Shown here: one piece after another, positions 34,895 through 43,493 of the stretch
Layout of the letters: every line of letters begins with the position of its first letter
Numbering within the stretch: position 1 is the stretch's first letter
Notes under the pieces: model-generated
What the model was told of the DNA's origin: nothing
What the model saw: only the letters and a program-made list of their open reading frames with translations
Databases searched by the model: none
Made by a program: the position numbers and the translations under genes
Assembly (NCBI GenBank): GCA_964557845.1
Contig: CAZLBV010000215.1
Span: forward strand, 1-64,000
DNA: 64,000 nucleotides
DNA from: CAZLBV01 sp964557845
GTDB taxonomy: Bacteria > Acidobacteriota > Aminicenantia > Aminicenantales > Aminicenantaceae
Direction of reading: 5' to 3'

Positions 34895-35767
34895 TTAATT
34901 ATCCACATTTTTTAGATTAAGCCAAATTTCTTTTATCTCATTGGCAAGGTCAGAATTAGGAAGTTCTGGAATAGGGATGCCTTGAGTGACAGCTTTAATC
35001 GCATCTTCTGAATAGGAGATTTTTCCTAAAATTTTGATGTTGTTTTTTTGACACCAAGTAATGATTCCGTGTGTGTTTTGCTTATTTATGTCGTATTTAT
35101 TGATAATACAGGCAGTTTTGATTTTAAAATATTTGGATGTCTCGATAACTCTTTCCATATCATGGACCGCAGAAAGAGTGGGCTCAGTGACCACAACCGC
35201 TAAATCAACTCCGGAAAGAGAAGCGATGACTGGGCAGCCTATTCCGGGAGGCCCGTCGATAAGGACCCAATCCAAATTGCCCGACTCTGCGATCTCTCTG
35301 GCTTTTTCTCTAACCAGTGAAACAAGTTTTCCGGAATTTTCTTCCCCGGGATACAGCCGGGCATGAACAAAGGGGCCGTATTTTGTTTGAGAAATATACC
35401 ATTCTCCGCAAACCGCAGGTTTCATTTCGATCGCCTGTACAGGACAAGATAAGGCACAAACTCTGCATCCTTCGCATGAAAAAGGATCTATAGAAATTTT
35501 TCCTTCATCGGAAGAGTGAATGGCATCGAACCGGCATAAACTCACACAAGCACCGCAGTATGTGCATTTTTCTTCATTGTAAACGGCTTTTTCTCCGCTT
35601 GTAAATGTGTGTGTTTCTTTGATCTCAGGATGGATCATTAAATGCAGATTGGCTGCATCAACATCACAGTCAGCGAGTACTTTCTTTTCTGCAAGGGAGG
35701 CAAAGGCAGCGGTCACAATTGTTTTCCCAGTTCCGCCTTTTCCGCTGATAACAACTATTTGCTTCAC
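34895..35767 (-). CDS. MinD/ParA-superfamily ATPase with inserted 2x[4Fe-4S] ferredoxin domain
   Basis: 290 residues. A deviant Walker A GKGGTGKTIV starts at residue 9. A two-cluster ferredoxin insert follows with CTYCGACVSLC (about 63) and CEGCRVCALSC (about 94). WVLIDGPPGIGCPVIAS is the Walker B/switch region. Proteins of this type occur in pairs in ORP-like clusters of anaerobes and are thought to link ATP hydrolysis to redox or cluster handling. A paralog is encoded immediately upstream. Confidence 0.88.
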   Translation of the reverse strand: MKQIVVISGKGGTGKTIVTAAFASLAEKKVLADCDVDAANLHLMIHPEIKETHTFTSGEKAVYNEEKCTYCGACVSLCRFDAIHSSDEGKISIDPFSCEGCRVCALSCPVQAIEMKPAVCGEWYISQTKYGPFVHARLYPGEENSGKLVSLVREKAREIAESGNLDWVLIDGPPGIGCPVIASLSGVDLAVVVTEPTLSAVHDMERVIETSKYFKIKTACIINKYDINKQNTHGIITWCQKNNIKILGKISYSEDAIKAVTQGIPIPELPNSDLANEIKEIWLNLKNVDN

Positions 35768-35798
35768 TTCTTTTCCTTATTTTAAATATTATCGAGAT

Positions 35799-36668
35799 TC
35801 ATCTCTTGGTTAGATTGTCGGTCTGAATTTTAATCTTGTATTTTAAGCTGTCATAGAGTTCTGAGAATTTGGTCTTAAAACTTGGATCTATATCAATCAA
35901 GGCTTCTCCTTTAGAGTAAGCTTCTGCTATTTTTCTGTCCAATGGAATTTCCATGATTAAGGGAATGTTTTCCTTCTGACAGTATTCATGAATGATCTCA
36001 TCACCTGTTCTTGCCCGGTTTAAGATCACACTAAAGGGAATGCCCATTTGCCTGAGAGTATCAACTGAGAGCTTGAGATCATTTAAACCAAAAGGAGTCG
36101 GTTCTGTGACAAGAAGGGTGTGATCGCTGCCCTTAACTGTTTCGACCATAGGACATGATGTGCCGGGTGGAACATCCAGGATCACATCTTGTTCGTGGTC
36201 GATCATTTTTTTCATCTGCCGGATCAACGGAGGAGACATTGCCTGGCCCACATCCAATTTTCCTGATAGAAAAAATATGTTTCCGGCATGACCTGATTTG
36301 ATCACTCCGATTCTTTTGCCAATTTCTTTTATTGCGTTTTCAGGACAGAAAAGTTTACATGCCCCGCAGCCATGGCAGAGTTCAGGAAAGGTAAGAACGC
36401 TTTCTTTGAGTACGGCCAAGGCATTATAAGCACAGACTTCAGCACAGCGCCTGCAGTAGGTGCATTTATTATCATCAATTTCAGGAATAGGCAGGTAAGA
36501 GATTTTTTCTTTCTCAAATTCTGCTTTTATGAAAAAATGGGCATTTGGTCCTTCTACATCACAATCTAAAAATTGCAGCTTCTGATCTGCTGAAATGGAA
36601 AGAGCTATATTTACAGCAACCGTTGTTTTACCCGTTCCTCCTTTACCGCTGGCAATGGAAAGGATCAT
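35799..36668 (-). CDS. MinD/ParA-superfamily ATPase with inserted ferredoxin domain (paralog)
   Basis: 289 residues from the ATG at 36668, which overlaps the stop of the upstream gene as TAATG; a TTG four codons earlier is less likely. Walker A GKGGTGKTTVA, then CTYCRRCAEVC and CHGCGACKLFC ferredoxin motifs, and DVILDVPPGTSCPMVE. It parallels the next gene (32-base gap) in domain order but differs in sequence, so the two probably form a heterodimer. Soluble, cytoplasmic. Confidence 0.88.
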   Translation of the reverse strand: MILSIASGKGGTGKTTVAVNIALSISADQKLQFLDCDVEGPNAHFFIKAEFEKEKISYLPIPEIDDNKCTYCRRCAEVCAYNALAVLKESVLTFPELCHGCGACKLFCPENAIKEIGKRIGVIKSGHAGNIFFLSGKLDVGQAMSPPLIRQMKKMIDHEQDVILDVPPGTSCPMVETVKGSDHTLLVTEPTPFGLNDLKLSVDTLRQMGIPFSVILNRARTGDEIIHEYCQKENIPLIMEIPLDRKIAEAYSKGEALIDIDPSFKTKFSELYDSLKYKIKIQTDNLTKR

Positions 36669-37381
36669 TAAATACTCCAAACGCTTCCGGCGCCGAGTTC
36701 AAGAAAATCATCCTTATACTCTTCTTTAAAGAGAGTTCGGGCTTCTAGTCCCGAGCAATGGGTCGGCCCCACTTTTTCTATTCCCTCTCTTTTAAATAAA
36801 CGAATGATCTCTTTGATCTCTCGGTCTTCAAATCCACCTAAATGGAATCCCCCAAAGACCATATAAATATTTTTCTGGAATTGTTTTTTAGTAAGATCGA
36901 TTATGTTTGTGATCCGTGGGTGGGCGCATCCAGTTATAAGAATCAAACCTTTATTGGTTTCTAAAATCAGGGATTGCTCTTTTATCCATCCGTTTATGAC
37001 GCCGGTTGTAAAGGCTCCAGGTGATAGGTTTTGAGGGCCAGTGATGTAAACCGGGCAGCTTCTGGCATCAGTAACGGCTTTTTTTATTTTATTTGGAAAA
37101 AAATCAGGAATAAATACAGTTACATCGGAGTTTACTGCCAAGAATCCCTCTAAACCCCCTGTGTGATCGAAGTGTTCATGAGAGAGAAATATTTGATCTA
37201 CCATTCCAGGCGATTTTCCCAACTTGTTTATATTATCCAGCAAGATTTTATGTTTTGCCCCGGTGTCGAAGAGTATGGTTTTTTCCATTCCTTGGATCAG
37301 GCAGGAAAACCCCCAATCTGTAGCGAATTCTGTTTTATAAGCAATATTGTCATAGAGAATTGAGAAGGTTAATGGAGACAT
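36668..37381 (-). CDS. metallo-beta-lactamase-fold hydrolase
   Basis: 237 residues with LSHEHFDHTGG (HxHxDH zinc motif, about residue 70), ITGCAHPRITNII providing a further ligand, and HCSGLEA near the C-terminus. It resembles the subgroup annotated as dihydropterin-ribofuranosyl-aminobenzene 5'-phosphate synthase-like, often found beside NifX/Mrp genes. Substrate not known. Start-stop coupling with the ATPase gene places it in the same operon. Confidence 0.8.
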   Translation of the reverse strand: MSPLTFSILYDNIAYKTEFATDWGFSCLIQGMEKTILFDTGAKHKILLDNINKLGKSPGMVDQIFLSHEHFDHTGGLEGFLAVNSDVTVFIPDFFPNKIKKAVTDARSCPVYITGPQNLSPGAFTTGVINGWIKEQSLILETNKGLILITGCAHPRITNIIDLTKKQFQKNIYMVFGGFHLGGFEDREIKEIIRLFKREGIEKVGPTHCSGLEARTLFKEEYKDDFLELGAGSVWSI

Positions 37382-37438
37382 CTCTTATTGGCCTTAAAAT
37401 TCTGATTAGATTTAATATGATAATTATTTATTCAACTC

Positions 37439-38629
37439 TCATTCAACAACAGCTAGGGCCTGCTCCAGGTCTGCCTCAAGATCTTCATATCCTTCACAAC
37501 CCACTGAGATGCGGATCAGATCATCTGTTATCCCTGCTTCCAATTTATCTTTCCTCGAGACATTTGCATGAGTCATACTAGCCGGATGTTGGATAAGGGT
37601 TTCAATTCCTCCCAGGGAAACCGCAAGGGTACATAATTTAACTGAGTCGATGAATTTTCTACCGGCATCTAACCCGCCTTTCAAGCCAAAACTGATAAGA
37701 GCACCGAAACCACGCATTTGTTTTTTTGCCAGTTTGTGTTGGGGATGGCTTTCCAAACCAGGATAGTTTACCCAGGCTATTTTTGGATGATTCTCAAGAT
37801 AAGTGGCCAGTTTCATGGCATTATCCTGGGATTTCTCTACCCTGAGTGCTAAGGATTTTACTCCCCGTAAGACCAACCATGCTTGATGCGGGTCCATGTT
37901 ACCACCCAGAAGGGAGAGAGCTGACCTGAGTTTATTATAAAGTTCTTCGTTTTTGGGAATAATTATTCCGCCTACTATATCTGAATGGCCGTTGATAAAT
38001 TTAGTAACACTGTGGTAAACAATATCGGCGCCCAATTCCAGGGGATTTTGAAGATGTGGGCTGGCAAAAGTATTGTCAACCACCAGCAGAAGGCCTTTAG
38101 AATGGGCTAGCTTTGCACAAGCCTCGATATCTGAAATAATCATGGTTGGATTAGCTGGAGTCTCGATAACAATAAGTTTAGTATTTGTTTTAATAGCGGA
38201 TTCAATTTTTTTTGTATCCGAGGTATCCACATAATCGAAACTGATGCCGAATTTGTACGCTAATTTTTCAACCAGGACTCGAGAAGCCCCATAAACAGAA
38301 GCTGTGCTTATCATGTGTGAATTTTGTTCTAATAGACCAAAAAGCAGTGTAGATAGAGCGGACATCCCTGATGAGGTAGCCATGGCCCCGTAGCCCTGTT
38401 CTAAATAGGCTATATTGTCCTCCAAGGCTCTTATTGTGGGATTACCCATTCTGGTATAGATATATCCTTCTTCTTCTCCGGCAAACCGGGCTGCGCCCTG
38501 CCGGGCATTTTTAAATGCAAAGGTAGACGATTGATAAATGGGTGTCGATACACCCCCAAATACTGGGTCTGGATGTTGAGCGGCATGGATAACACTGGTA
38601 TGCCTGCTTTTCATTTTAATATCAGTCAC
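37439..38629 (-). CDS. Cys/Met metabolism PLP enzyme (cystathionine gamma-synthase/lyase family)
   Basis: 396 residues from the GTG at 38629, because GGAGG overlaps an ATG 4 codons earlier and stands 5 bases before the GTG; starting at 38641 is the alternative. Motifs include YTRMGNPT, ATSSGMSALST, and the PLP lysine in HSVTKFINGHSDIVGG. Family members catalyse gamma-replacement or elimination on homocysteine or cystathionine derivatives, including H2S release. Sulfur release could feed the nearby Fe-S proteins, but the exact reaction cannot be chosen. Confidence 0.85.
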   Translation of the reverse strand: MTDIKMKSRHTSVIHAAQHPDPVFGGVSTPIYQSSTFAFKNARQGAARFAGEEEGYIYTRMGNPTIRALEDNIAYLEQGYGAMATSSGMSALSTLLFGLLEQNSHMISTASVYGASRVLVEKLAYKFGISFDYVDTSDTKKIESAIKTNTKLIVIETPANPTMIISDIEACAKLAHSKGLLLVVDNTFASPHLQNPLELGADIVYHSVTKFINGHSDIVGGIIIPKNEELYNKLRSALSLLGGNMDPHQAWLVLRGVKSLALRVEKSQDNAMKLATYLENHPKIAWVNYPGLESHPQHKLAKKQMRGFGALISFGLKGGLDAGRKFIDSVKLCTLAVSLGGIETLIQHPASMTHANVSRKDKLEAGITDDLIRISVGCEGYEDLEADLEQALAVVE

Positions 38630-38792
38630 ATTTTCCTCCATAAAATTTAACTAAGCGATATTAATAAATATAATAATTTCTGGCTTAAGAGATATTATAA
38701 TACCGTTTTTAATCTCTGCGGCAGGATCTTTTGTCGAAACATATTTAGAAAATTCCACCACAGTTTTGGCATTCGTATCTGCAGATAGGAAG

Positions 38793-38978
38793 CTACCTTC
38801 CCCGGATCATCTTGGAACCGCATTTAGGGCAGGTTAATTCAAAACAGGGTTTTCCAGGTTGATGAGAAATTTTGTGTCCGCATTTAGGGCACACACATGA
38901 ACCGCCTGGCCCAAGCCCCTGTCCTCCGCCTAATCCTCTACCTCCTTGCCCATTAGGATCTCCGTTCGAATTGGACAT
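38793..38978 (-). CDS. small zinc-ribbon-like Gly-rich protein of the Fe-S cluster operon
   Basis: 61 residues: a Gly/Asn/Gln-rich N-terminal half, then CVCPKCGHKIS and LTCPKCGSKMI, two CxxC knuckles plus a middle Cys in KPCFEL. It probably binds zinc or an Fe-S cluster. Such small proteins recur beside NifX/Mrp/DUF5320 genes. The TAG stop is followed in frame by 15 further cysteine-containing codons before TAA, see findings. SD GGAGAA upstream. Confidence 0.7.
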   Translation of the reverse strand: MSNSNGDPNGQGGRGLGGGQGLGPGGSCVCPKCGHKISHQPGKPCFELTCPKCGSKMIRGR

Positions 38979-38993
38979 GATTTTCTCCTCTTT

Positions 38994-39434
38994 TCAGTTA
39001 TAGGCTTCCATTATCTTTTTGTCTTCATTCATGAGATAATCCAGTTCTTTTCTGAATTTATCATCCCAAAAATTAAGCTTGTTATGAATTTCAAGATATT
39101 TCAGGGGAATAGGATGGGTTCCAATAACAACAGGGACTCCGTACTGAGTTTCAATGTATTCTTTGAATTGAAATAGATAGGGACAAGGTGGGTACCCGAC
39201 CACCAAACCAGTGGCCAGATGAATGACTTCTGCGCCATTTTTTATCATTTCTTCTGGAACATATTCAATATTCCCCCCCGGGCATCCCCCGCAATAGGAA
39301 TATCCTACGACCTCTATTTCTTCATCTTTTGGATAACGAGCAAAACCTCCGGTCCGTTCCCGGACGGAACGGAAGCATTTCCCGCCACCGCATAACTGAT
39401 AGCGTCCACATATTATGATGCCGATTTTTTTCAT
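38994..39434 (-). CDS. CGGC-domain protein
   Basis: 146 residues. It starts KKIGIIICGRYQLCGGGKCFRSV and contains YSYCGGCPGGNIEY, the CGGC motif that gives the domain its name, and HLATGLVVGYPPCPYL. Conserved cysteines suggest metal or cluster binding; no enzymatic role is established for the domain. It sits between the Mrp ATPase and the zinc-ribbon gene, in the ORP-like cluster. Confidence 0.82.
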   Translation of the reverse strand: MKKIGIIICGRYQLCGGGKCFRSVRERTGGFARYPKDEEIEVVGYSYCGGCPGGNIEYVPEEMIKNGAEVIHLATGLVVGYPPCPYLFQFKEYIETQYGVPVVIGTHPIPLKYLEIHNKLNFWDDKFRKELDYLMNEDKKIMEAYN

Positions 39435-39455
39435 TTTATTTCCTATTATTATTAA

Positions 39456-40262
39456 TTAATTTTTTCCGGTAGATTCCAAGATCCTTTCAGCGACTTCGAG
39501 AAAAGCCTTGGCTGTTTCTGACTCGGCAGTATCTTCTAAGAACGATTTGCCAATGTCGCCGAGGATTACGATCTGAGGATCAATGGGAATTCTTCCCAGA
39601 AAAGGAACACCCAATTCGCCAGCGGCTGTTTCGCCTCCGCCCTGTTTAAAAAGGTCGATCTTTTTACCACAATGGGGGCAGGTCAATCCGCTCATGTTTT
39701 CTATGATTCCATACACCTGTAAATTCAATTTGCGGGCAAAGGCGACTGCCTTTCTTGAATCCATAAGAGAAACCTCTTGTGGGGTTGTAACCACAACTGC
39801 GCCGCTAGCAGGAATCAACTGGGCTACTGAAAGAGGTTCATCTCCTGTGCCTGGAGGCGAGTCGATAATCAGCCAATCAAGGTTTCCCCAATCAACGTCT
39901 CCAAGAAACTGCTGGATGGCTTTCATCTTCATAGGCCCCCGCCAAATTACGGGGAGATCAGGGCTTTCGAGTAAAAAAGCCATAGATACGAGCTTTAAAT
40001 TCTTATCCACCTGAACAGGTTTAATTCCGTTAGGTGAAACATCAAGCCGTTTCGTCTCAACGCCCAGCATTTTTGCCAGGTTGGGCCCATGAATATCTAC
40101 GTCTAATAATCCAACTTCTAATCCTTTTTTTTCAAAGGCATAAGCGAGGTTGGCAGCTACTGTGCTTTTCCCAACTCCTCCTTTTCCACTGAAAACAAGA
40201 AGTCGGTTTTTGATTTTTTCTAAAGCTTTCTTGATTTTTTCTGATTCATTTTCGTTTGGCAT
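39456..40262 (-). CDS. Mrp/NBP35-type Fe-S carrier ATPase
   Basis: 268 residues with Walker [16 protein letters not shown] (about 25), [27 protein letters not shown], and the C-terminal cluster cysteines in LTCPHCGKK. These marks are typical of ApbC/Mrp proteins that bind a 4Fe-4S cluster at a dimer interface and deliver it to apoproteins. Its start touches the stop of the NifX-like gene by one base. Likely cytoplasmic. Confidence 0.92.
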   Translation of the reverse strand: MPNENESEKIKKALEKIKNRLLVFSGKGGVGKSTVAANLAYAFEKKGLEVGLLDVDIHGPNLAKMLGVETKRLDVSPNGIKPVQVDKNLKLVSMAFLLESPDLPVIWRGPMKMKAIQQFLGDVDWGNLDWLIIDSPPGTGDEPLSVAQLIPASGAVVVTTPQEVSLMDSRKAVAFARKLNLQVYGIIENMSGLTCPHCGKKIDLFKQGGGETAAGELGVPFLGRIPIDPQIVILGDIGKSFLEDTAESETAKAFLEVAERILESTGKN

Positions 40263-40981
40263 TATTCTTCTCTTTCCATGAAGTTTTCAAGGACATCTTT
40301 TACCTTTCCTGAGACTCCTGTGATCATTTTAATTCCGGATTCCTGCAACACTTTATCTGCATTGGGTCCAAAGTCTCCGGTCATAACAAGTGATGGATTT
40401 TTTTCGGCAATAAATTGGGCTGCTTTAATTCCAGCGCCATGAGCAGTATCTATATATGGATTGGAGATCGCTTCAACCTGATCTGAACCAGGTGTCAAAA
40501 ATAAGAAATATTGGGCTCTTCCGAATTTCGGATCAACCTCGGAATCAATGGTGTTTCCCAGTGCAGTAATACATATCTTTGTACGGGTATCATGAGACAG
40601 GGATTGATGTTCGTGATGTTTAGGATGTCCTTGATTCATATGGCGTTCGCTCCCGTGATCGCAAAGGTCTTCTCCAGGTTTCAGTTGGCCTAGCCTATAT
40701 TTTTCGATAACTTCGTCGATCGGGCCTTGGACACCTATGATCGTTTGAATATTCTTTTTTCTAAACAATTCCTGGGCACGGGGGCCCATCCCACCGGTAA
40801 TGATGAGATTGACCCCTCGCGCACTTAAAAATTCTGGTAGAAACCCTGGTTGGTGACCCGGATTATCAATTTCTTCTTTTTGGGAGATCCGGTTATCTTC
40901 TATGTCAACTATTGTATACTTCGAACACCGCCCAAAATGGGCGGCAACAAAACCATTCTCTGTAGAGACTGCAATTTTCAT
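40262..40981 (-). CDS. double NifX/NifB-type (dinitrogenase FeMo-cofactor) domain protein, ORP-like
   Basis: 239 residues. Two tandem NifX/ORP folds: residues 1-100 ([35 protein letters not shown]) and about 130-239 ([23 protein letters not shown]). The linker (about 104-130) is histidine-rich, with HHEH and further histidines, so it may bind metal. NifX/NifY/ORP family members bind iron-molybdenum or Mo-Cu sulfide clusters. No nitrogenase genes are present here, so this is a cluster carrier of other use. Confidence 0.85.
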   Translation of the reverse strand: MKIAVSTENGFVAAHFGRCSKYTIVDIEDNRISQKEEIDNPGHQPGFLPEFLSARGVNLIITGGMGPRAQELFRKKNIQTIIGVQGPIDEVIEKYRLGQLKPGEDLCDHGSERHMNQGHPKHHEHQSLSHDTRTKICITALGNTIDSEVDPKFGRAQYFLFLTPGSDQVEAISNPYIDTAHGAGIKAAQFIAEKNPSLVMTGDFGPNADKVLQESGIKMITGVSGKVKDVLENFMEREE

Positions 40982-41041
40982 TCAAACCTCTTTATCATGA
41001 TTCAGGGTATACTTTTTATCTTAGAAATTCAACATCAATAT

Positions 41042-41377
41042 TTATTTTGCTTTTTCTTCTTTTTCAATTTTACTGATTCTTTCTGAGAGATCTTTTAGCT
41101 CCTTTTCCATTAGGTCTTTTTCCTGTTTCAAATATCCGAGTTCTTCTTCTTGTGACATCGAAGGGGCACCTGCTCCATAGGGGTACCCTGGATAACCATA
41201 ACCATAGCCATAAGGATTATATCCTCCCATTGGGTATCCCCAACCGTAACCTCTTCCGTATCCGCGTCCAAATCCGTATGACATATAACCCGGGTAAGTA
41301 TATCCTGCGCAAAATCCTCTTGCACGGCCTGTCATAGATCCGAAGCCCCAAGGTCCTGTTCTATCGCCTCCTGGCAT
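41042..41377 (-). CDS. DUF5320 Gly/Tyr-rich protein with C-terminal coiled coil
   Basis: 111 residues from the ATG at 41377, with AGGAGG 8 bases before it (a GTG three codons earlier overlaps the SD). It begins MPGGDRTGPWGFGSMTGRA, the usual DUF5320 start with one Cys following, continues with a low-complexity tract of G-Y-G repeats, and ends with a charged coiled coil (about 70-111). DUF5320 proteins accompany NifX/Mrp clusters. Role unknown. Confidence 0.78.
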   Translation of the reverse strand: MPGGDRTGPWGFGSMTGRARGFCAGYTYPGYMSYGFGRGYGRGYGWGYPMGGYNPYGYGYGYPGYPYGAGAPSMSQEEELGYLKQEKDLMEKELKDLSERISKIEKEEKAK

Positions 41378-41391
41378 TTTCTTCACCTCCT

Positions 41392-41838
41392 TTATTGGCA
41401 GTTTTTACATAGACCGATAAATTCAATATTATGGTCCAATATCTTAAAAGAAAATTTAGCTTCCAATTTTTTTTCTGCTTTATTGATAAATTCTAATTCT
41501 TCTTCAACGAATTCTCTGTAATCAATTATTTTGCCGCAGTTGGAACAGATCAAATGGTGATGATGATCAGATTTTTTTCCTGATCTGAATTCATATCTAT
41601 TCTGTCCATCACCGATAGAAATTGTTTGTATCATTCCTGTTCGAGACAGTAAATCTAGTGTCCGGTATACTGTGGTAAGCCCCAGGCCAGGATAGATTTT
41701 TATCAATTCGCTATAGATGTCCTTGGCACTTAAATGCTTATTTGTCCGGATGAGCAGATCTACGATCGCCTGACGGGGTGCTGTCCACCTGCATACCTGT
41801 CCTCTGAACCGATGATGCCATTTGTTTGCTTTATACAA
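41392..41838 (-). CDS. Fur-family transcriptional regulator
   Basis: 148 residues. Winged helix (about 18-88) with TAPRQAIVDLLIRTNKHLSA and GLTTVYRTLDLL, then the dimer and metal domain with HHHHLICSNCGKIIDY and a C-terminal CKNC; the two CxxC pairs form the structural zinc site. It could be Fur, PerR or Zur; I cannot tell. It is the first gene of the minus-strand ORP-like cluster, behind a Fur-box-like palindrome, so it probably controls its own operon in response to iron or peroxide. Confidence 0.9.
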   Translation of the reverse strand: MYKANKWHHRFRGQVCRWTAPRQAIVDLLIRTNKHLSAKDIYSELIKIYPGLGLTTVYRTLDLLSRTGMIQTISIGDGQNRYEFRSGKKSDHHHHLICSNCGKIIDYREFVEEELEFINKAEKKLEAKFSFKILDHNIEFIGLCKNCQ

Positions 41839-41853
41839 TTTAATCTTTCCTTT

Positions 41854-41874
41854 TGATAATGAAAACCATTATCA
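41854..41874. promoter_or_regulatory. Fur-box-like operator upstream of fur-family gene
   Basis: TGATAATG (41854-41861) and CATTATCA (41867-41874) form a perfect 8-base inverted repeat with a 5-base spacer. The internal 19 bases match the E. coli Fur box consensus at 17 positions. It overlaps the expected transcript start of the operon, the classic repressor position. Confidence 0.75.
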
Positions 41875-41879
41875 TTAAC

Positions 41880-41908
41880 AAATTACCTTAGGTACACTTA
41901 TTTGTCAA
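41880..41908 (-). promoter_or_regulatory. promoter of the Fur-NifX-Mrp cluster
   Basis: Minus strand TTGACA (41903-41908), 17-base spacer, TAATTT (41880-41885). The -10 is weak, but the -35 is consensus, and the Fur-like box follows directly at the start point. Confidence 0.45.
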
Positions 41909-42075
41909 GTTATAATTTTACCCAAACCCCTATTTACTTGTTTTATTTCCAATCTGCAAATTTTCATTTAAAATAATATCCTGGATCAGGATCATATAGT
42001 TGAAGGTAAAATCCACCTGTTGTAAAAGATTGTCTTCATCCTTGGGTTATTATATACTTTTCAAAAGGATTGAAA

Positions 42076-42480
42076 ATGAAAGAATACGGAGAAAAAGAGG
42101 CAAAAGCAGGTCTGAGAGATGAACTGCCCTCCTTAGCGACTTTTCCCAACCAGTTTTCTGATTATGAAATAAAAATTGAAATTCCTGAATTCACATCTAT
42201 CTGCCCGAAAACAGGGCTTCCTGATTTTGGAAAACTGACTATCCAATACATACCGATCGATCTGTGTCTTGAGTTAAAATCGTTAAAAATGTATATCCTT
42301 GCTTATAGAAATCTTGGTATATTTTACGAAAATGCAGTCAACCGGATACTGGAGGATATTGTTTCGGCCTGTAAGCCCGCCCAAGCAATTGTTACAGGAG
42401 AATTCACACCCAGGGGGGGGATAAGATCCATAATTGTGGTTCATTATCCCCGAAAAAAAACATTAAAAGAGAATAATTGA
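42076..42480 (+). CDS. queF: QueF: NADPH-dependent preQ0 reductase
   Basis: 134 residues from the ATG at 42076 (AAAAGGA 6 bases upstream). Catalytic Cys43 and Asp50 lie in FTSICPKTGLPD, and LELKSLKMYILAYRN is the QueF substrate/NADPH motif; the spacing matches short unimodular QueF. It reduces the nitrile 7-cyano-7-deazaguanine to preQ1 in queuosine synthesis. No other queuosine genes and no preQ1 riboswitch are visible nearby. Confidence 0.93.
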   Translation: MKEYGEKEAKAGLRDELPSLATFPNQFSDYEIKIEIPEFTSICPKTGLPDFGKLTIQYIPIDLCLELKSLKMYILAYRNLGIFYENAVNRILEDIVSACKPAQAIVTGEFTPRGGIRSIIVVHYPRKKTLKENN

Positions 42481-42560
42481 CAGGTTTCTGATCGGATTTA
42501 AATGGGACCAATCTTTTAGGTCGGCTGTTTATAATAACATCAATAGTTCTAAATTGATAC

Positions 42561-43493
42561 ATGACAAAATATAAAAAGATCGGATTGAGCGATGTTTTGA
42601 TGTTATTAGTTGTAGTTGTATGGTCAGTTAATTTTCTGTTTGTGAAGCAATCATTGTTGGAACTCCCTCCACTTATATTCAATGGGATCAGATTGATGGT
42701 GGCAGCTATAACGTTGCTGATATTTGCAGCTGCCGCTGGAGAGAATTTTAAGGTTAAAAAAAGAGACATATGGAAAATATTCGTTCTTGGAATCATAGGG
42801 AATACTTTTTACCAGATATTTTTCATCCTTGGCTTTGATTTGACCACAGCCTCCAATACATCTGTCATTTTAGCTATGACCCCTGTTTTTGTGGCTTTGC
42901 TGAGTACGATGATAAGACAAGAAATACTCCACTGGGCTGTTTGGATAGGAATTTTTCTTTCCTTTGTTGGTTTGTATCTTGTTATTGCGGGAAAATCAGG
43001 CACTTTTCAGGTTTCCTGGGAGTACATCCGGGGCGATGTGATCGTATTCTCTGGAGTATTTTTTTGGGCTTTTTATACCGTATTTTCCAAGCCGATGCTG
43101 GAGAGAATATCTCCCCTGAAATGGACGGCTCTCACTATGTCTGCGGGAGCATTAATGTTCTTTTTAGTTTCCCTGAATAAAATAATTGTTTTTGACTTCC
43201 AGGGAGTATCTCTGGGGACCTGGATAAAGTTGGGATATTCCGGTGTTTTCGCATTGGGCGTGGGCTATTTTATATGGTATTTGTCAGTAAAAAGAATTGG
43301 AAGCAGTAAGACATCTGTTTACTCCAATATGGTTCCTGTTTTTACTATTATTTTGTCCTATTTTTTTTTAAAAGAATCTGTTTCTTTCATCCAAGCTTTA
43401 GGTGCAGTCACGATCCTTACCGGAGTTTATCTTACCAGAGCTGGCGATAGATGGTTTGAACGAAAGAAAAAACTGCCGGAATATCCATATTAA
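42561..43493 (+). CDS. EamA/DMT-family transporter
   Basis: 310 residues, ten predicted membrane segments in two EamA repeats. The first starts LLVVVVWSVNFLFVKQSL, the second with VFFWAFYTVFSKPML. DMT proteins export amino acids, nucleobases or other metabolites, or act as drug exporters. The substrate is not inferable. It overlaps the convergent DUF4091 gene by 4 bases and is 81 bases after queF, perhaps co-transcribed. Confidence 0.88.
   Translation: MTKYKKIGLSDVLMLLVVVVWSVNFLFVKQSLLELPPLIFNGIRLMVAAITLLIFAAAAGENFKVKKRDIWKIFVLGIIGNTFYQIFFILGFDLTTASNTSVILAMTPVFVALLSTMIRQEILHWAVWIGIFLSFVGLYLVIAGKSGTFQVSWEYIRGDVIVFSGVFFWAFYTVFSKPMLERISPLKWTALTMSAGALMFFLVSLNKIIVFDFQGVSLGTWIKLGYSGVFALGVGYFIWYLSVKRIGSSKTSVYSNMVPVFTIILSYFFLKESVSFIQALGAVTILTGVYLTRAGDRWFERKKKLPEYPY

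Noticed and set aside
39583..40014. 143-codon plus-strand frame inside the Mrp gene
   Set aside because: A reverse-strand shadow of a gene with clear Walker motifs.
41985..42075. preQ1 riboswitch before queF
   Set aside because: No preQ1 aptamer-like short stem with a purine-rich tail could be drawn.
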